DNA of 64,000 nt from an uncultured Flavobacteriaceae bacterium (GTDB lineage Bacteria > Bacteroidota > Bacteroidia > Flavobacteriales > Flavobacteriaceae): NCBI GenBank assembly GCA_947494205.1, contig CANLUH010000005.1:186001-250000 (forward strand), in the 5' to 3' direction. The position numbers and the translations under genes were made by a program. This document shows, piece by piece, positions 42,717 to 52,502 of this stretch. How positions within the stretch are numbered: position 1 is the stretch's first letter; each line of letters opens with the position of its first letter. The notes beneath the pieces were generated by a model. That model made no database searches. It saw nothing but the letters and a program-made list of their open reading frames with translations, and had not been told where the DNA came from.

Positions 42717-43502
42717 ATGAATATATCCTCATTATTAAAGAAAAGAAACTACGAATATTTATATAATATTATAAAACCGTACCCTAAAGGTGTTACTAAT
42801 ACACCTAAGGATTACAGTCAATTCTCTAAACTATCAGAAATTATATCCTATTTAGAAGTTGAATCTTATAATAAAATTGTCGTTGTTGCAAGTGGTCCGT
42901 CTTCTAAAGAACTTACATTAGAAAACAATGCATTATACTTTACAACCAATAAAGCAATAACGTTAGTTAAAGATTATAATCACGCATATATTGTTAACGA
43001 TTCGTATTATATGTCTACCTATTTAAAACGATACAAACCATCGACAAAATGGAAAGGTACTTTTTTCTGGTATACAACATCGCCAGCTGTGCGAGAGAAT
43101 TCTACAATAAAAATGCTGTACAAGTATTTAGAAAATAAATCGAGAACACGTAGAGAGTTTTTAATAACAAACGTAGATGATGGTCAAGCTTTACACACTA
43201 TACACGAAGAGTTAATTACATTTGTTAAAGACAAATTAGGAATTAGCTATTTTGGTGTAAACTCTGGGTTTGTTACTTTAGTATTAGCATATATTATAGC
43301 ACATTATAGTAATAAAAAGCTTGAAATTTACGGCTTAGATATGGGCGAAAACGGAGAAGGCTATTTCGATAAAAAAGTAGCCGTAGGAAAAAGTATAAAA
43401 GGCGAAAACACAAAACAAATAGTAGGCGAATTTTTAGATAAAATCTACGAACAAAAAGGAGAAGAAATTATAAATAACTCTTATTTTAAAACGAAGTTAT
43501 GA
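42717..43502 (+). CDS. GT42-like candidate sialyl/nonulosonate transferase
   Basis: A 261-residue protein not named with certainty. The N-terminal strand-loop IVVVASGPSSKEL (SGPS at 59-62), then a segment on which name-like residues of a displayed object are read (YFTTNKAI, AYIVNDSYY), and the C-terminal VNSGFVTLVLAYIIAHY ... LEIYGLDMGENGEGYF follow the order of the Campylobacter CstII-type GT42 fold: NGPS, loop, TSGVxxxxxA, GxDFYxxG. The genome segment also encodes a CMP-nonulosonate synthetase, so a cognate transferase is expected. A DUF115-like role or other GT-A-variant is the alternative. Overlaps the next gene by 4 nt. Confidence 0.5.
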   Translation: MNISSLLKKRNYEYLYNIIKPYPKGVTNTPKDYSQFSKLSEIISYLEVESYNKIVVVASGPSSKELTLENNALYFTTNKAITLVKDYNHAYIVNDSYYMSTYLKRYKPSTKWKGTFFWYTTSPAVRENSTIKMLYKYLENKSRTRREFLITNVDDGQALHTIHEELITFVKDKLGISYFGVNSGFVTLVLAYIIAHYSNKKLEIYGLDMGENGEGYFDKKVAVGKSIKGENTKQIVGEFLDKIYEQKGEEIINNSYFKTKL

Positions 43503-44332
43503 GCGATAAATTATTTACCACATGTAAAAGCTGTAATGGTGAAATAGAAATAGTAAACCATAAGCACAATCTTGTGAAATGTAAAGCATGTACATTTGTT
43601 TTTTCTAAAACAATTTTCACAAACAAAGAATTTGAAACTGTTTATAACGAGTTATATAACAAAGCAAAATCTCCAGCGTATTATAAACATAGTGTTACCG
43701 AATACGAAGCTGTAAAAAATGGCATATTTAAAATAGGTTACAATCGTAAAAGAATATTAAATAAGCATATAAAACCAACAGACGAAATTTTAGAAATAGG
43801 TTCAGGGATTGGTTTAGTTGGCGCTTATTTAAAACACATAGGTATTAATAAGTATACAGGTGTAGAAATAGATGAAACCTCTAATAAAAAAGCAAGAGAG
43901 TTTCAATTAAACGCCATTAATGGAGACTTTAAATTAATGGGAACATTAGATCTTGAAGCAGACGTTATTATGTTGTGGGAAGTGTTAGAACATATTCAAG
44001 AAATTGATGAGTTTTTTAAACTCTCTAAAGCCCGTTTAAAAACAGGAGGGAAGCTAATAGTATCGGTACCTAATTATAACAAACGATTAAACTATAAAAA
44101 TCCGGGAGATAAAATTTTTCAAAGTGGTCCACCAATACACCTTAATTATTTTACAAAAGAGTCTGTGAAAACAGTATTCGAGCAAAACGGATTTAAAGTA
44201 CAAAGTATAAATACCAAACGTTTTCCATATCTTAATTACAGAAAGTTAAGCTATTATAAAAGTATTTTAAAATCGTTATTTGGTATGTATCACGGTTCAA
44301 CATTATATGTTATAGCACATAAAATCGAATAA
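43499..44332 (+). CDS. SAM-dependent methyltransferase with N-terminal zinc ribbon
   Basis: A 277-residue protein: four cysteines (C9, C12, C28, C31) form a zinc-ribbon-like N-terminus; the SAM motif is ILEIGSGIGLVGAYL and the post-motif EVLEHIQEIDEF is that of the methyltransferase-23 group. Similar zinc-ribbon methyltransferases in polysaccharide loci act on sugars or sugar nucleotides. It has 4-nt and 1-nt overlaps with neighbours. Confidence 0.85.
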   Translation: MSDKLFTTCKSCNGEIEIVNHKHNLVKCKACTFVFSKTIFTNKEFETVYNELYNKAKSPAYYKHSVTEYEAVKNGIFKIGYNRKRILNKHIKPTDEILEIGSGIGLVGAYLKHIGINKYTGVEIDETSNKKAREFQLNAINGDFKLMGTLDLEADVIMLWEVLEHIQEIDEFFKLSKARLKTGGKLIVSVPNYNKRLNYKNPGDKIFQSGPPIHLNYFTKESVKTVFEQNGFKVQSINTKRFPYLNYRKLSYYKSILKSLFGMYHGSTLYVIAHKIE

Positions 44333-45447
44333 TGAATTTTGTAATAATAACACATGTAGATCATGTTGCTGTTAAGGATGAGTTTTTTGCTTACAGTCCT
44401 TATGTTAACGAGATGAATATCTGGTTTAAACATGTAGGCGCTGTTAGTGTTGTAGCGCCCTTAGTACAACGAGACATTACGCCAATAGATACAAATTATA
44501 AACATAGTGCTATTACATTTAGTAGTATTCCATCTATTCAATTTACATCTGTTAAACAAAGTATACTGTCGTTATTAAAATTGCCAATAATTTTATGGGC
44601 TATTTTTAAAGCCTTTAAAAAAGCAGATCATATACACTTAAGGTGTCCCGGTAATATAGGTTTATTAGGTTGTTTGGTACAAATACTATTTCCAAAAACA
44701 CCAAAAACTGCAAAATATGCTGGGAATTGGGATCCTAATGCTATACAACCTAAAAGCTACAGACTACAAAAGTGGTTGTTAAGTAATACGTTTTTAACAA
44801 AGAATATGCAAGTATTAGTTTATGGAGACTGGGAAAACCAAACGAAAAATATTAAATCTTTTTTTACAGCAACATTTACAAATTCTGAAATAGAAACACC
44901 TAAAATACGAGATTATAATACTACTCTTAATTATAGCTTTATAGGAAGTTTAGTAGAAGGTAAAAGGCCTCTATTTTGTATACAGTGTATTGAAGCGTTA
45001 ATAAAACAAGGAAGAAAAGCACATTTAGATCTTTATGGAGACGGTATTTTAAGACCCGAACTGGAAAGTTATATAAAAGCAAATGCATTACAAGATTATA
45101 TAACTTTACATGGTAATAAAAGTAAAGATGTTATAAAGAAAGCACTAAAAACAACACACTTTTTAATGCTGCCCTCTAAATCTGAAGGTTGGCCAAAAGT
45201 AGTTGCAGAAGCCATGTTTTTTGGCGCCATACCCATAGTAACAAAAATATCGTGTGTACCTTACATGTTAGGTTACGGCGATAGAGGAATTTTAATAGAA
45301 CCCAAACTAGAAACAGCAGTTAGTACAATTATTGAAGCACTAAAAGCAGAACGAGAATTGCAGTTAAAAGCAGAAGCAGCAGTAAAATGGTCACAACATT
45401 ATACATTAGATTTGTTTGAAAGTGAAATAAAACAATTAGTAAGTTAA
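44332..45447 (+). CDS. Family 4 glycosyltransferase
   Basis: A 371-residue GT-B protein. The donor side has YSFIGSLVEGKRPLF, LDLYGDGILRPELE and the nucleotide-binding SKSEGWPKVVAEAMFFG; the N-terminal half has HLRCPGNIGLLG and an AKYAGNWDP segment. The last base of the preceding stop is the first base of its ATG. Confidence 0.88.
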   Translation: MNFVIITHVDHVAVKDEFFAYSPYVNEMNIWFKHVGAVSVVAPLVQRDITPIDTNYKHSAITFSSIPSIQFTSVKQSILSLLKLPIILWAIFKAFKKADHIHLRCPGNIGLLGCLVQILFPKTPKTAKYAGNWDPNAIQPKSYRLQKWLLSNTFLTKNMQVLVYGDWENQTKNIKSFFTATFTNSEIETPKIRDYNTTLNYSFIGSLVEGKRPLFCIQCIEALIKQGRKAHLDLYGDGILRPELESYIKANALQDYITLHGNKSKDVIKKALKTTHFLMLPSKSEGWPKVVAEAMFFGAIPIVTKISCVPYMLGYGDRGILIEPKLETAVSTIIEALKAERELQLKAEAAVKWSQHYTLDLFESEIKQLVS

Positions 45448-45453
45448 AATGTA

Positions 45454-46536
45454 ATGAGAGTTTTACAATTAATAGATACATTACATACAGGAGGCGCAGA
45501 ACGTGTAGCGGTTAACATGGCTAATGCATTGTCTTCACATATAGATAAATCTTATCTCTGTACAACTCGAGAAGAAGGTCTATTAAAAGAAAGTCTAGAC
45601 AAAGATGTCGGCTATCTATTTTTAAATAAAAAAAAGACGATAGACTTTAAAGCTATTAAAAAATTAAAACAATTTGTAAAACAAGAGCAAATACAAGTAA
45701 TACATGCACATTCGTCTTCTTATTTCTTAGCTACTATTATAAAACTATTATACCCTAAACTTAAAATAGTTTGGCATGATCATTATGGTAATAGCGAATT
45801 TTTAAATGTAAGACCAACTAAAATTATAAAACAATGTTCCTTATTTTTCTCGCATATTTTTAGTGTAAATAGGCTTTTAGAGGATTGGGCGAAAACAAAC
45901 TTAAAAAGTAAAGCAGTTAGTTACCTGCCTAACTTTGCAGTAAAAAATGAGAGTAGTCCCGTAACAACATTACAGGGAGAACCCAATAAACGTATTTTGC
46001 ACCTAGCTAATCTAAGAGTACAAAAAGATCACTTAACACTACTAGAAGCATTTAAAATTGTTAAAGAGAAATACCCAGATTGGACGTTACATTGTGTAGG
46101 TAAAGATTTTGAAGATGACTATTCTAAAACGATAAAAGAAACCGTAAAAACACTTAATTTAGAAAACAATGTGTTTATTTATGGTAGTAAACCAGATGTG
46201 TCTCATATATTAAAACAAGCCACTATTGGTGTTTTATCATCAGAATCTGAAGGATTACCAATAGCGCTTTTAGAATACGGATTGGCTGGGTTACCAGTAG
46301 TTGCGACCAAAGTAGGCGAGTGCGAAACTGTAATTACTAATAATGAAAACGGATTATTAGTTAATCCTAAAGCATCAGAAGCACTGTGTCAAGCCCTAAG
46401 GTATTATATTGAAAACGATACCAAAAGAGATGAAATGGCATTGAGTTATAGTAAAACCATAACCGCTAATTATTCAGCAAACGCACAAATACTTAATATT
46501 ATAAATAGATATAAAACAATTATTGAAACTAATTAA
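45454..46536 (+). CDS. Family 4 glycosyltransferase
   Basis: A 360-residue GT-B enzyme starting VLQLIDTLHTGGAERVAVNM, the acceptor loop GGAER typical of GT4 enzymes, with IHAHSSSY, WHDHYGNSE and the donor motif SSESEGLPIALLEYGLAGLPVV. Its 3' end overlaps the ligase/polymerase gene by 14 nt. Confidence 0.93.
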   Translation: MRVLQLIDTLHTGGAERVAVNMANALSSHIDKSYLCTTREEGLLKESLDKDVGYLFLNKKKTIDFKAIKKLKQFVKQEQIQVIHAHSSSYFLATIIKLLYPKLKIVWHDHYGNSEFLNVRPTKIIKQCSLFFSHIFSVNRLLEDWAKTNLKSKAVSYLPNFAVKNESSPVTTLQGEPNKRILHLANLRVQKDHLTLLEAFKIVKEKYPDWTLHCVGKDFEDDYSKTIKETVKTLNLENNVFIYGSKPDVSHILKQATIGVLSSESEGLPIALLEYGLAGLPVVATKVGECETVITNNENGLLVNPKASEALCQALRYYIENDTKRDEMALSYSKTITANYSANAQILNIINRYKTIIETN

Positions 46537-47893
46537 ATACATACAACTTCTAGGATTGCATATTGGAATAGGCTTTGCTATATACCTCTTGCCAGTATTA
46601 GCAAAAGTATATTTGCTAAGTATTTTTGTATTCTTCCTACTAAGAGTTTTAGCAACAAAACAAGCCAAACGTGCATTACAAATTTTAATAGCTTGTGGTT
46701 ATATTACAGGTGTTGAGGTGTTTTTAAGAATGACACAAGGTAGTATTCTCTACGAGACGTCTAAATATATGGTTATTGTATTTTGCTTAATTGGTTTCTT
46801 TACTATTAAGTTAAATAAACAATCCATAATCTATATATTTTATATTTTTCTGTTAATACCCGGTATATTTATTACAGGGTTTAACATTACAGAAAATACT
46901 GCATTACGACAAGCCATTTCATTTAACTTAAGTGGACCTTTATCTTTAGGAGTCGTAGCTCTATTTTGTTATAAATTAAAAATAAAATATGAAGACACAC
47001 ATAAAATACTTTTGGCCATTGGATTACCATTAATTACAATGACTACTTATGTGTTTTTATATAATCCAGACATTAAAGAAGTTGTTACAGGAACCTATTC
47101 TAATTATGCAACTTCAGGAGGATTTGGTCCCAATCAAGTATCTACGGTATTAGGATTTGGGATGTTTATTTTTACAACACGATTTTTTCTGCAATCTCCA
47201 ACACTTATTTTAAAAATACTTAACCTTACATTATTAGTATTAGTATCCTACAGAGGGGTTATAACATTTAGTAGAGGAGGTGTTATAACTGGAGTTATAG
47301 TGTTATTAGCTTTTTTGTATAGTTATTATAGAAAATCTTCAGTAACTAATAAACGGCGAACACTAAGATTAGTATTTGTATTAGTTTTAGTAACAGTATC
47401 CACTTGGGTATTTACATCTGTTCAAACCGATGGGTTTATAGATAAACGTTATGCTAATCAAGATGCAAGAGGGCGTGTAAAAGAAGATTTAACAACAGGA
47501 CGTAACCAATTAATATCTTTCGAGCTAGAAGAATTTTTTAAAAACCCATTACTTGGTGTAGGAGTAGGTAAAATAAAAGAGTTAAGAAGTGATGAACAAG
47601 GGATTTCTGCAGCCTCACACAATGAAATGAGTAGAATACTATCTGAACATGGTACATTAGGCTTAATTGCATTTTTAATACTTTTAATAACACCTCTATC
47701 ATTAAGACTTAGAGATAGATCTAATATCTTTTTCTTTTCCTGTTATATCTTTTGGTTTTTAACAATAAATCATTCGTCTATGCGAATTGTTGCACCATCA
47801 TTTATTTATGGATTAGCACTGTTGCATTTTGTTTATAAGCCTTCAAAAAAGCCATTAAAACAACCTGTAGAAACGATTAAACCGGCCCATTGA
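46523..47893 (+). CDS. O-antigen ligase / polymerase family membrane protein
   Basis: A 456-residue protein with about ten to eleven hydrophobic helices and the Wzy_C/WaaL-type periplasmic loop: SRGGVITG upstream, a loop with RYANQDARGRVKEDLTTGRNQ, and the motif GVGVGKIKEL ... ASHNEMSRILSEHG, where the His is the conserved ligase residue. It starts at TTG 46523 inside the upstream gene. With an ABC exporter in the locus, ligase activity (joining the finished chain to a lipid or protein carrier) is more likely than Wzy polymerisation, but the two families cannot be separated by eye. Confidence 0.85.
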   Translation: MKLIKYIQLLGLHIGIGFAIYLLPVLAKVYLLSIFVFFLLRVLATKQAKRALQILIACGYITGVEVFLRMTQGSILYETSKYMVIVFCLIGFFTIKLNKQSIIYIFYIFLLIPGIFITGFNITENTALRQAISFNLSGPLSLGVVALFCYKLKIKYEDTHKILLAIGLPLITMTTYVFLYNPDIKEVVTGTYSNYATSGGFGPNQVSTVLGFGMFIFTTRFFLQSPTLILKILNLTLLVLVSYRGVITFSRGGVITGVIVLLAFLYSYYRKSSVTNKRRTLRLVFVLVLVTVSTWVFTSVQTDGFIDKRYANQDARGRVKEDLTTGRNQLISFELEEFFKNPLLGVGVGKIKELRSDEQGISAASHNEMSRILSEHGTLGLIAFLILLITPLSLRLRDRSNIFFFSCYIFWFLTINHSSMRIVAPSFIYGLALLHFVYKPSKKPLKQPVETIKPAH

Positions 47894-48900
47894 AACAGTT
47901 ACTATACATAGGGAATAAATTAGGTAGTACAGGTAAAACTGTAACAACTATAGATACGTTAAGTCAATTATTAATAGAAGAAGGTTATACGGTTAAAACG
48001 GCTTCTAACAAACGTAATAAGTTATTGCGTTTGTTGCATATGTTATTTATAATTTTAAAAACAGCAAAAGCAACAGATTATGTTTTAATAGACACTTACA
48101 GTACTCAGAATTTTTATTATGCCTATTTATGTAGTCAATTATGTCGTCTATTAAAACTGAAATACATTCCGATACTACATGGTGGAAATTTGCCTAATCG
48201 GTTAAAAAATAGCCCGAAATTAAGTGCTTCTTTATTTAAAAATGCCTACATAAACGTAGCGCCTTCGGAATATACAAAGTCTAATTTTGAAGTTTTAAAT
48301 TATAAAAACATCATTTGTATACCTAATGCAATAGAGATTAACAATTACGTATTTCAGAATAAAACATTAGATAGCATTCGTTTGTTATGGGTACGTTCTT
48401 TTTCTAATTTATACAATCCTAATCTAGCGATAGAAATATTACAAATATTAAAAGCACAAGAAATAGACGTAGAATTATGTATGGTAGGTCCAGATAATGA
48501 TGGTGCATTAGAAAAAGCTAAAGTTTACGCTAAATCTAGTAATGTATCTGTTACCTTTACAGGAAAGTTGTCTAAGGCAGATTGGATAAAGCTATCTACC
48601 AATTATAATGTGTTTATAAACACAACTAATTTCGATAATATGCCAGTAAGTGTTATAGAAGCTATGGCACTTGGTTTTCCAGTAATCTCTACAAATGTTG
48701 GAGGAATGCCTTTTTTAATAGAGGATGCTAAAGACGGAGTTTTAGTAGAACCCAATAACGCAAAAGCTTTTGTTAATGCTATTATGGAACTCTACAGTAA
48801 ACCAGAAAAAGTAAGAGTAGTAACAACAAACGCAAGAAAAAAAGTAGAACACTATAATTGGAATACTGTAAAGTTACAGTGGTTTACAATTTTAAAATAA
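47890..48900 (+). CDS. Family 4 glycosyltransferase
   Basis: A 336-residue GT-B enzyme starting at TTG 47890 (KQLLYIGNKLGSTGKTV), overlapping the ligase stop by 4 nt. The donor side has LLWVRSFSNLYNPNLAIEI and the motif NTTNFDNMPVSVIEAMALGFPVI. The acceptor loop LGSTGKT is unusual for GT4 and resembles a phosphate-binding turn, but no P-loop ATPase features follow. 61 nt separate it from the initiating transferase gene. Confidence 0.9.
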   Translation: MKQLLYIGNKLGSTGKTVTTIDTLSQLLIEEGYTVKTASNKRNKLLRLLHMLFIILKTAKATDYVLIDTYSTQNFYYAYLCSQLCRLLKLKYIPILHGGNLPNRLKNSPKLSASLFKNAYINVAPSEYTKSNFEVLNYKNIICIPNAIEINNYVFQNKTLDSIRLLWVRSFSNLYNPNLAIEILQILKAQEIDVELCMVGPDNDGALEKAKVYAKSSNVSVTFTGKLSKADWIKLSTNYNVFINTTNFDNMPVSVIEAMALGFPVISTNVGGMPFLIEDAKDGVLVEPNNAKAFVNAIMELYSKPEKVRVVTTNARKKVEHYNWNTVKLQWFTILK

Positions 48901-48961
48901 AGAATAGAGGTAAAAGAGATACTTTATTTATATTTACGCCAATAATGCGACCAACACAATA

Positions 48962-50362
48962 ATGACCGAAACCAACAATAATAGTATTCATTTTGAAATT
49001 TCCGAGCGTAAAATACTATTACGTATTTTAGATTTATTCTTTATCGGTCTTGCTATATATGGTTTAAACTCTATAGCTTCATTTGATTATTTCTCGATAT
49101 CTGAAGATAATTGGATGTGGTTAATTATATTAGGTCTCTATATATCTGGTTTTGGAACAGTATTTGAACTTTACGATCTGCAAAAATCTAGTAGATTAGA
49201 AACCGTAACTACAACAATAATATTAACCACCTCTGTTACTGTATTAGTTTTTTTACTAACCCCATTTTTCACACCATCTTTACCCGATAATAGATTACAA
49301 ATACTCTATTTTTATATAGCAATATTATTGTCTTTACTCATTTGCAGAATTGCTTATATCAACTTTATAGCTTCACCAAGATTTTATAAGAAAGTATTGT
49401 TAGTAGGTGAGATTTCTAATATTGAAACCATAGTAGAAGCCTTTAAAAGTGCTGATCCCAATTATAAAATTATAGGGTTTATAAATTGTGAAATAGTAAA
49501 GGAAGATGCTATTAGGTTTAAAGGAATACCAGAATATAAACCAGAAGATATTCATAAAATTATAAAAGAAGAACAAATCTCTGAAGTTGTAGTTGCTAGT
49601 TATAATTCAGAAAATATAACTTCTAGAATATACAACGACTTAATAACGCTTTTAGAAAAAGGCTTTCCTATAAAAGAGTACACACAAGTTTATGAAGATA
49701 TTACTTATCGAGTACCAGTACAATTTGTAGGTAAAGATTTTTATAAGTATTTCCCTTTTAGTAGAAATAATAAAAATAAATTATATCTAGCTTATAGAAG
49801 AGCATTAGATATTGTGTTATCCCTTGTAGGTTTATTAATAGGAAGCTTGTTTCTACCTATAGTACTTATAGGAAATGTAGTAGGGAATAGAGGACCATTA
49901 TTTTATAAGCAAGAACGTGTAGGTAAAAACGGAAAACCATTTCTTATTTATAAATTTAGAACTATGGTTGTTAATGCCGAAGCTAATGGTGCCGTTTGGG
50001 CTCAAAAAAATGATGCTAGAATTACAGCTTTTGGCCGTTTTTTAAGAACGTCTAGATTAGACGAAATACCACAGTTTATAAACATTTTAAAAGGCGATAT
50101 GAGTTTAATAGGACCAAGACCAGAACGTCCTGTATTTATTGAAGAATTATCTCAAGTTATTCCTTTTTACGAAACGCGACATATTGTAAAACCTGGTTTA
50201 ACAGGTTGGGCACAAGTAAAAGCACGTTACGGTTCTAGTATAGATGATAGCTTAGTAAAACTACAATACGACTTGTATTATATTAAACACAGAAGTTTCT
50301 TTTTAGATTTTAATATTATTGTAAAAACACTAAGTACAGTTATCTTTTTAAGAGGACAGTAA
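48962..50362 (+). CDS. Polyprenyl-phosphate sugar phosphotransferase (WcaJ-like)
   Basis: A 466-residue initiating enzyme that loads the first sugar-phosphate onto undecaprenyl phosphate. Four N-terminal helices (about 20-130) and a CoA-binding-like middle domain are followed by one membrane helix (about 280-305) and the catalytic PHPT domain: FYKQERVGKNGKPF, YKFRTM, TSRLDEIPQF, GDMSLIGPRPE and KPGLTGWAQV. Glucose or galactose-1-phosphate is the usual substrate of this long subtype. It is the last gene of the locus and converges on a - strand gene after 6 nt, with no visible terminator. Confidence 0.94.
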   Translation: MTETNNNSIHFEISERKILLRILDLFFIGLAIYGLNSIASFDYFSISEDNWMWLIILGLYISGFGTVFELYDLQKSSRLETVTTTIILTTSVTVLVFLLTPFFTPSLPDNRLQILYFYIAILLSLLICRIAYINFIASPRFYKKVLLVGEISNIETIVEAFKSADPNYKIIGFINCEIVKEDAIRFKGIPEYKPEDIHKIIKEEQISEVVVASYNSENITSRIYNDLITLLEKGFPIKEYTQVYEDITYRVPVQFVGKDFYKYFPFSRNNKNKLYLAYRRALDIVLSLVGLLIGSLFLPIVLIGNVVGNRGPLFYKQERVGKNGKPFLIYKFRTMVVNAEANGAVWAQKNDARITAFGRFLRTSRLDEIPQFINILKGDMSLIGPRPERPVFIEELSQVIPFYETRHIVKPGLTGWAQVKARYGSSIDDSLVKLQYDLYYIKHRSFFLDFNIIVKTLSTVIFLRGQ

Positions 50363-50368
50363 GCTTAG

Positions 50369-51268
50369 TTAATAATACTCATATTCATAACTAATAGAGA
50401 AAATGTGTATGTCATCTTCATACACATTAATACTGTCTATTAAACCATTGCTTTTATAAAAATGCTTATAAAGAAAATGATTATCTAAACTCATACATGG
50501 ATCACTGTAATAAGCATATTTCTCTTTAATAGAGCCATTTTTATTATAGCTTATTTTTGTAATTAATTCTGTAATATCTTCTCTATCGTTAAATTTATGA
50601 CTGTTTATACTCTTTACCCTTTCTGGATTACGCTCTCTTTTTTCAATTAATCTATTTAAAGTATCGTATTTATAGATTATGGTATTAGTAATAGTATCGT
50701 TATTAAAATGAGTTTCTTTAGATAGGTTATTGTTGGTATCGTACTCATACTTTTTACAGTAGGATGATATCTTGTATTCTTTTTTCTCTAATCGTTTAGT
50801 TAATGTGTTTTCGCTTTCTATTTCACCAAAATGAGTCCAGCTTAAGGTTTTTGTCTTATGTAAAATTCCCTCTAAACTATATTGTTTTGTAAGCTGCTTT
50901 TTACTATTGTAGGTGTTTTTATACTCTATATCTCCATCTTTAATTAAAGTATTGTTTTTATCGTAAGCATATACAAAAGAATCTATTTTGGTAGTATCAG
51001 ATTTGTCTACCCATTGTAATAATACCTTATTATCATTTTTATCATAAAAGCTTCTATAAAAAGTTCCTATGCGTCCCATGTTCCATTCAATACTATTACC
51101 TCGTTTATCATATTCTTCATAAAAAGAAGTACAGCTACTGTTTGAGTTTAAGAAGCAATGTTTTTCAAAAGAAGACTTTACTTTATTCTTTATAATCATG
51201 CTTTTATCATTTTCTACTTGAGCAAAAGAAAAGGAACAACATAGAAGAAGAAAAGCGAGTAATCTCAT
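50369..51268 (-). CDS. Secreted protein with RHS/YD-like repeats, function unknown
   Basis: A 299-residue protein with a signal peptide (MRLLAFLLLCCSFSFAQ). The mature part has repeated Tyr/Asp/Asn-rich units such as YDTNNNLSKET, YDTLNRLIEK, YDKNNTLIKDG and YDKNDNKVLLQW, the pattern of YD/RHS beta-hairpin repeats. There is no toxin-like C-terminus and the length is far below RHS toxins. It is the last gene of a - strand group behind the Lnb-like gene (48-nt gap). Probably periplasmic or surface located. Confidence 0.6.
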   Translation of the reverse strand: MRLLAFLLLCCSFSFAQVENDKSMIIKNKVKSSFEKHCFLNSNSSCTSFYEEYDKRGNSIEWNMGRIGTFYRSFYDKNDNKVLLQWVDKSDTTKIDSFVYAYDKNNTLIKDGDIEYKNTYNSKKQLTKQYSLEGILHKTKTLSWTHFGEIESENTLTKRLEKKEYKISSYCKKYEYDTNNNLSKETHFNNDTITNTIIYKYDTLNRLIEKRERNPERVKSINSHKFNDREDITELITKISYNKNGSIKEKYAYYSDPCMSLDNHFLYKHFYKSNGLIDSINVYEDDIHIFSISYEYEYY

Positions 51269-51316
51269 TTAAAATATATTAGAAATAATGCAACTGTAAT
51301 TTAAAACGAAAGTTGA

Positions 51317-52492
51317 TTATTTTATTGCATGCGATTTATAAAAGCGTACTAAATAAACATAGCGCACTAAAAAGGCTATTAATAGAGGAATTAAAGCAAG
51401 AGCAAAACGTTGTACACCAATAATCCAATGCATAGTCATTAAACATAGCATTATTATTAGTAGCTTTAAATAGCCTTTAAACCATGTTTTAGGTTGTTTC
51501 TTTATAACCTGAATAATAGCAAACAAACTTAAAGGAAATCCCCAAAGTAAATTATAGTTATGAGCCGTTGCAGTGTGATCTGTAGCAAACCATAGTAACA
51601 AAATAAAAACACCGATACTACCAGTTAATGCAAATAAGCTAACATCTAGCCAAACAGAACGCTTTCCCTTTTTTATATTAGAATATGTAATGTAAATTAT
51701 AAATATTGAAATAAGACTAAATATAAAAAACGGACTTAATAGAAATGAAGCCGCTTCAAAAGGGACTTTTTGATTGTAAAGTATAGTTGAAGATTTTATT
51801 AAAGACTTTCCCGAATCCTTAAAAGAAGCACCCTCAAAAGACTGAAAAATAAATTCAGGTAAAAACATATACTCTCTAGGCGTTGCTGCTCTATCTATAA
51901 CAGAACCTAAAGCTACATTAATACCAAGGCTTCCCCAAGAATTCCAGCTTAAATTATTATTGATGAGTTCTCTAAACGTTTCCGATTTATAGGTGTCAGG
52001 AGTTTTATAAGCAATATTACCATGTAATACTTGCTCACTGACATCACGCATTTTAGTAGCACAATTATCGTAAAAGAAATCGTATAAGTACTCTTTGTTT
52101 TCTGGTTTATTATTCTCTATTAAAAAGCTGTATAATGCTCTTTTTTGATCGTATGATAAATCTAGAACCTGTTCCTTTAAAGTACGATCATATCTTACAT
52201 ATCTATTTAAAAAAGAATGAAAAGGTTCTCGTCCTTGAGAGTATTTAAGCTTACCTCTAGCAAAATTTAAAATAAAATTAGGATCGTTAAACGGGTATCG
52301 TCCATAATCGTAAACAACATCTATATAACCTGTGCGAATCCTAAAGGCATTGTGCCCAAAAGCATCATTTAAACTATTACCAGGGCCAACCGTGATAATA
52401 CTTACTACAGCCTCGGGTTTTAAATTGGGGTTTTGCGCATTTGATACTAAAAAACTAAAAAAAAGAAAGAATAGAAGTGTAGTTTTTTTCAT
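51317..52492 (-). CDS. DUF4105/Lnb-like lipoprotein N-acyltransferase candidate
   Basis: A 391-residue protein with a signal peptide ending SNAQ, a periplasmic domain (about 25-235) and five or so C-terminal helices (from about 250), the layout of the Lnb family (formerly DUF4105), which N-acylates lipoproteins in Bacteroides. The conserved His and Cys of this domain are visible as H47 (DAFGHNAFRI) and C144 (FFYDNCATKM). No Lnt gene is in the window. The role in this species is inferred from family membership. 10 nt downstream of the PorV2-like gene. Confidence 0.78.
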   Translation of the reverse strand: MKKTTLLFFLFFSFLVSNAQNPNLKPEAVVSIITVGPGNSLNDAFGHNAFRIRTGYIDVVYDYGRYPFNDPNFILNFARGKLKYSQGREPFHSFLNRYVRYDRTLKEQVLDLSYDQKRALYSFLIENNKPENKEYLYDFFYDNCATKMRDVSEQVLHGNIAYKTPDTYKSETFRELINNNLSWNSWGSLGINVALGSVIDRAATPREYMFLPEFIFQSFEGASFKDSGKSLIKSSTILYNQKVPFEAASFLLSPFFIFSLISIFIIYITYSNIKKGKRSVWLDVSLFALTGSIGVFILLLWFATDHTATAHNYNLLWGFPLSLFAIIQVIKKQPKTWFKGYLKLLIIMLCLMTMHWIIGVQRFALALIPLLIAFLVRYVYLVRFYKSHAIK

Positions 52493-52502
52493 ATGTTAAA
52501 TG

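Larger units (their letters stand above)
17025..50362 (+). other. Surface polysaccharide biosynthesis and export locus
   Basis: All genes read the same way, many with 1-14 nt overlaps; the only sizeable gaps are at 30359-30501 (own promoter candidate) and 48901-48961. Export genes lead, sugar-nucleotide and transferase genes follow, and the initiating phosphotransferase is last. No IS or transposase remnants were seen within it. Confidence 0.9.

Noticed and set aside
47890-48900. P-loop ATPase because of GSTGKT near the N-terminus
   Set aside because: No Walker B or other ATPase motif follows; the C-terminal half has the GT4 donor site.
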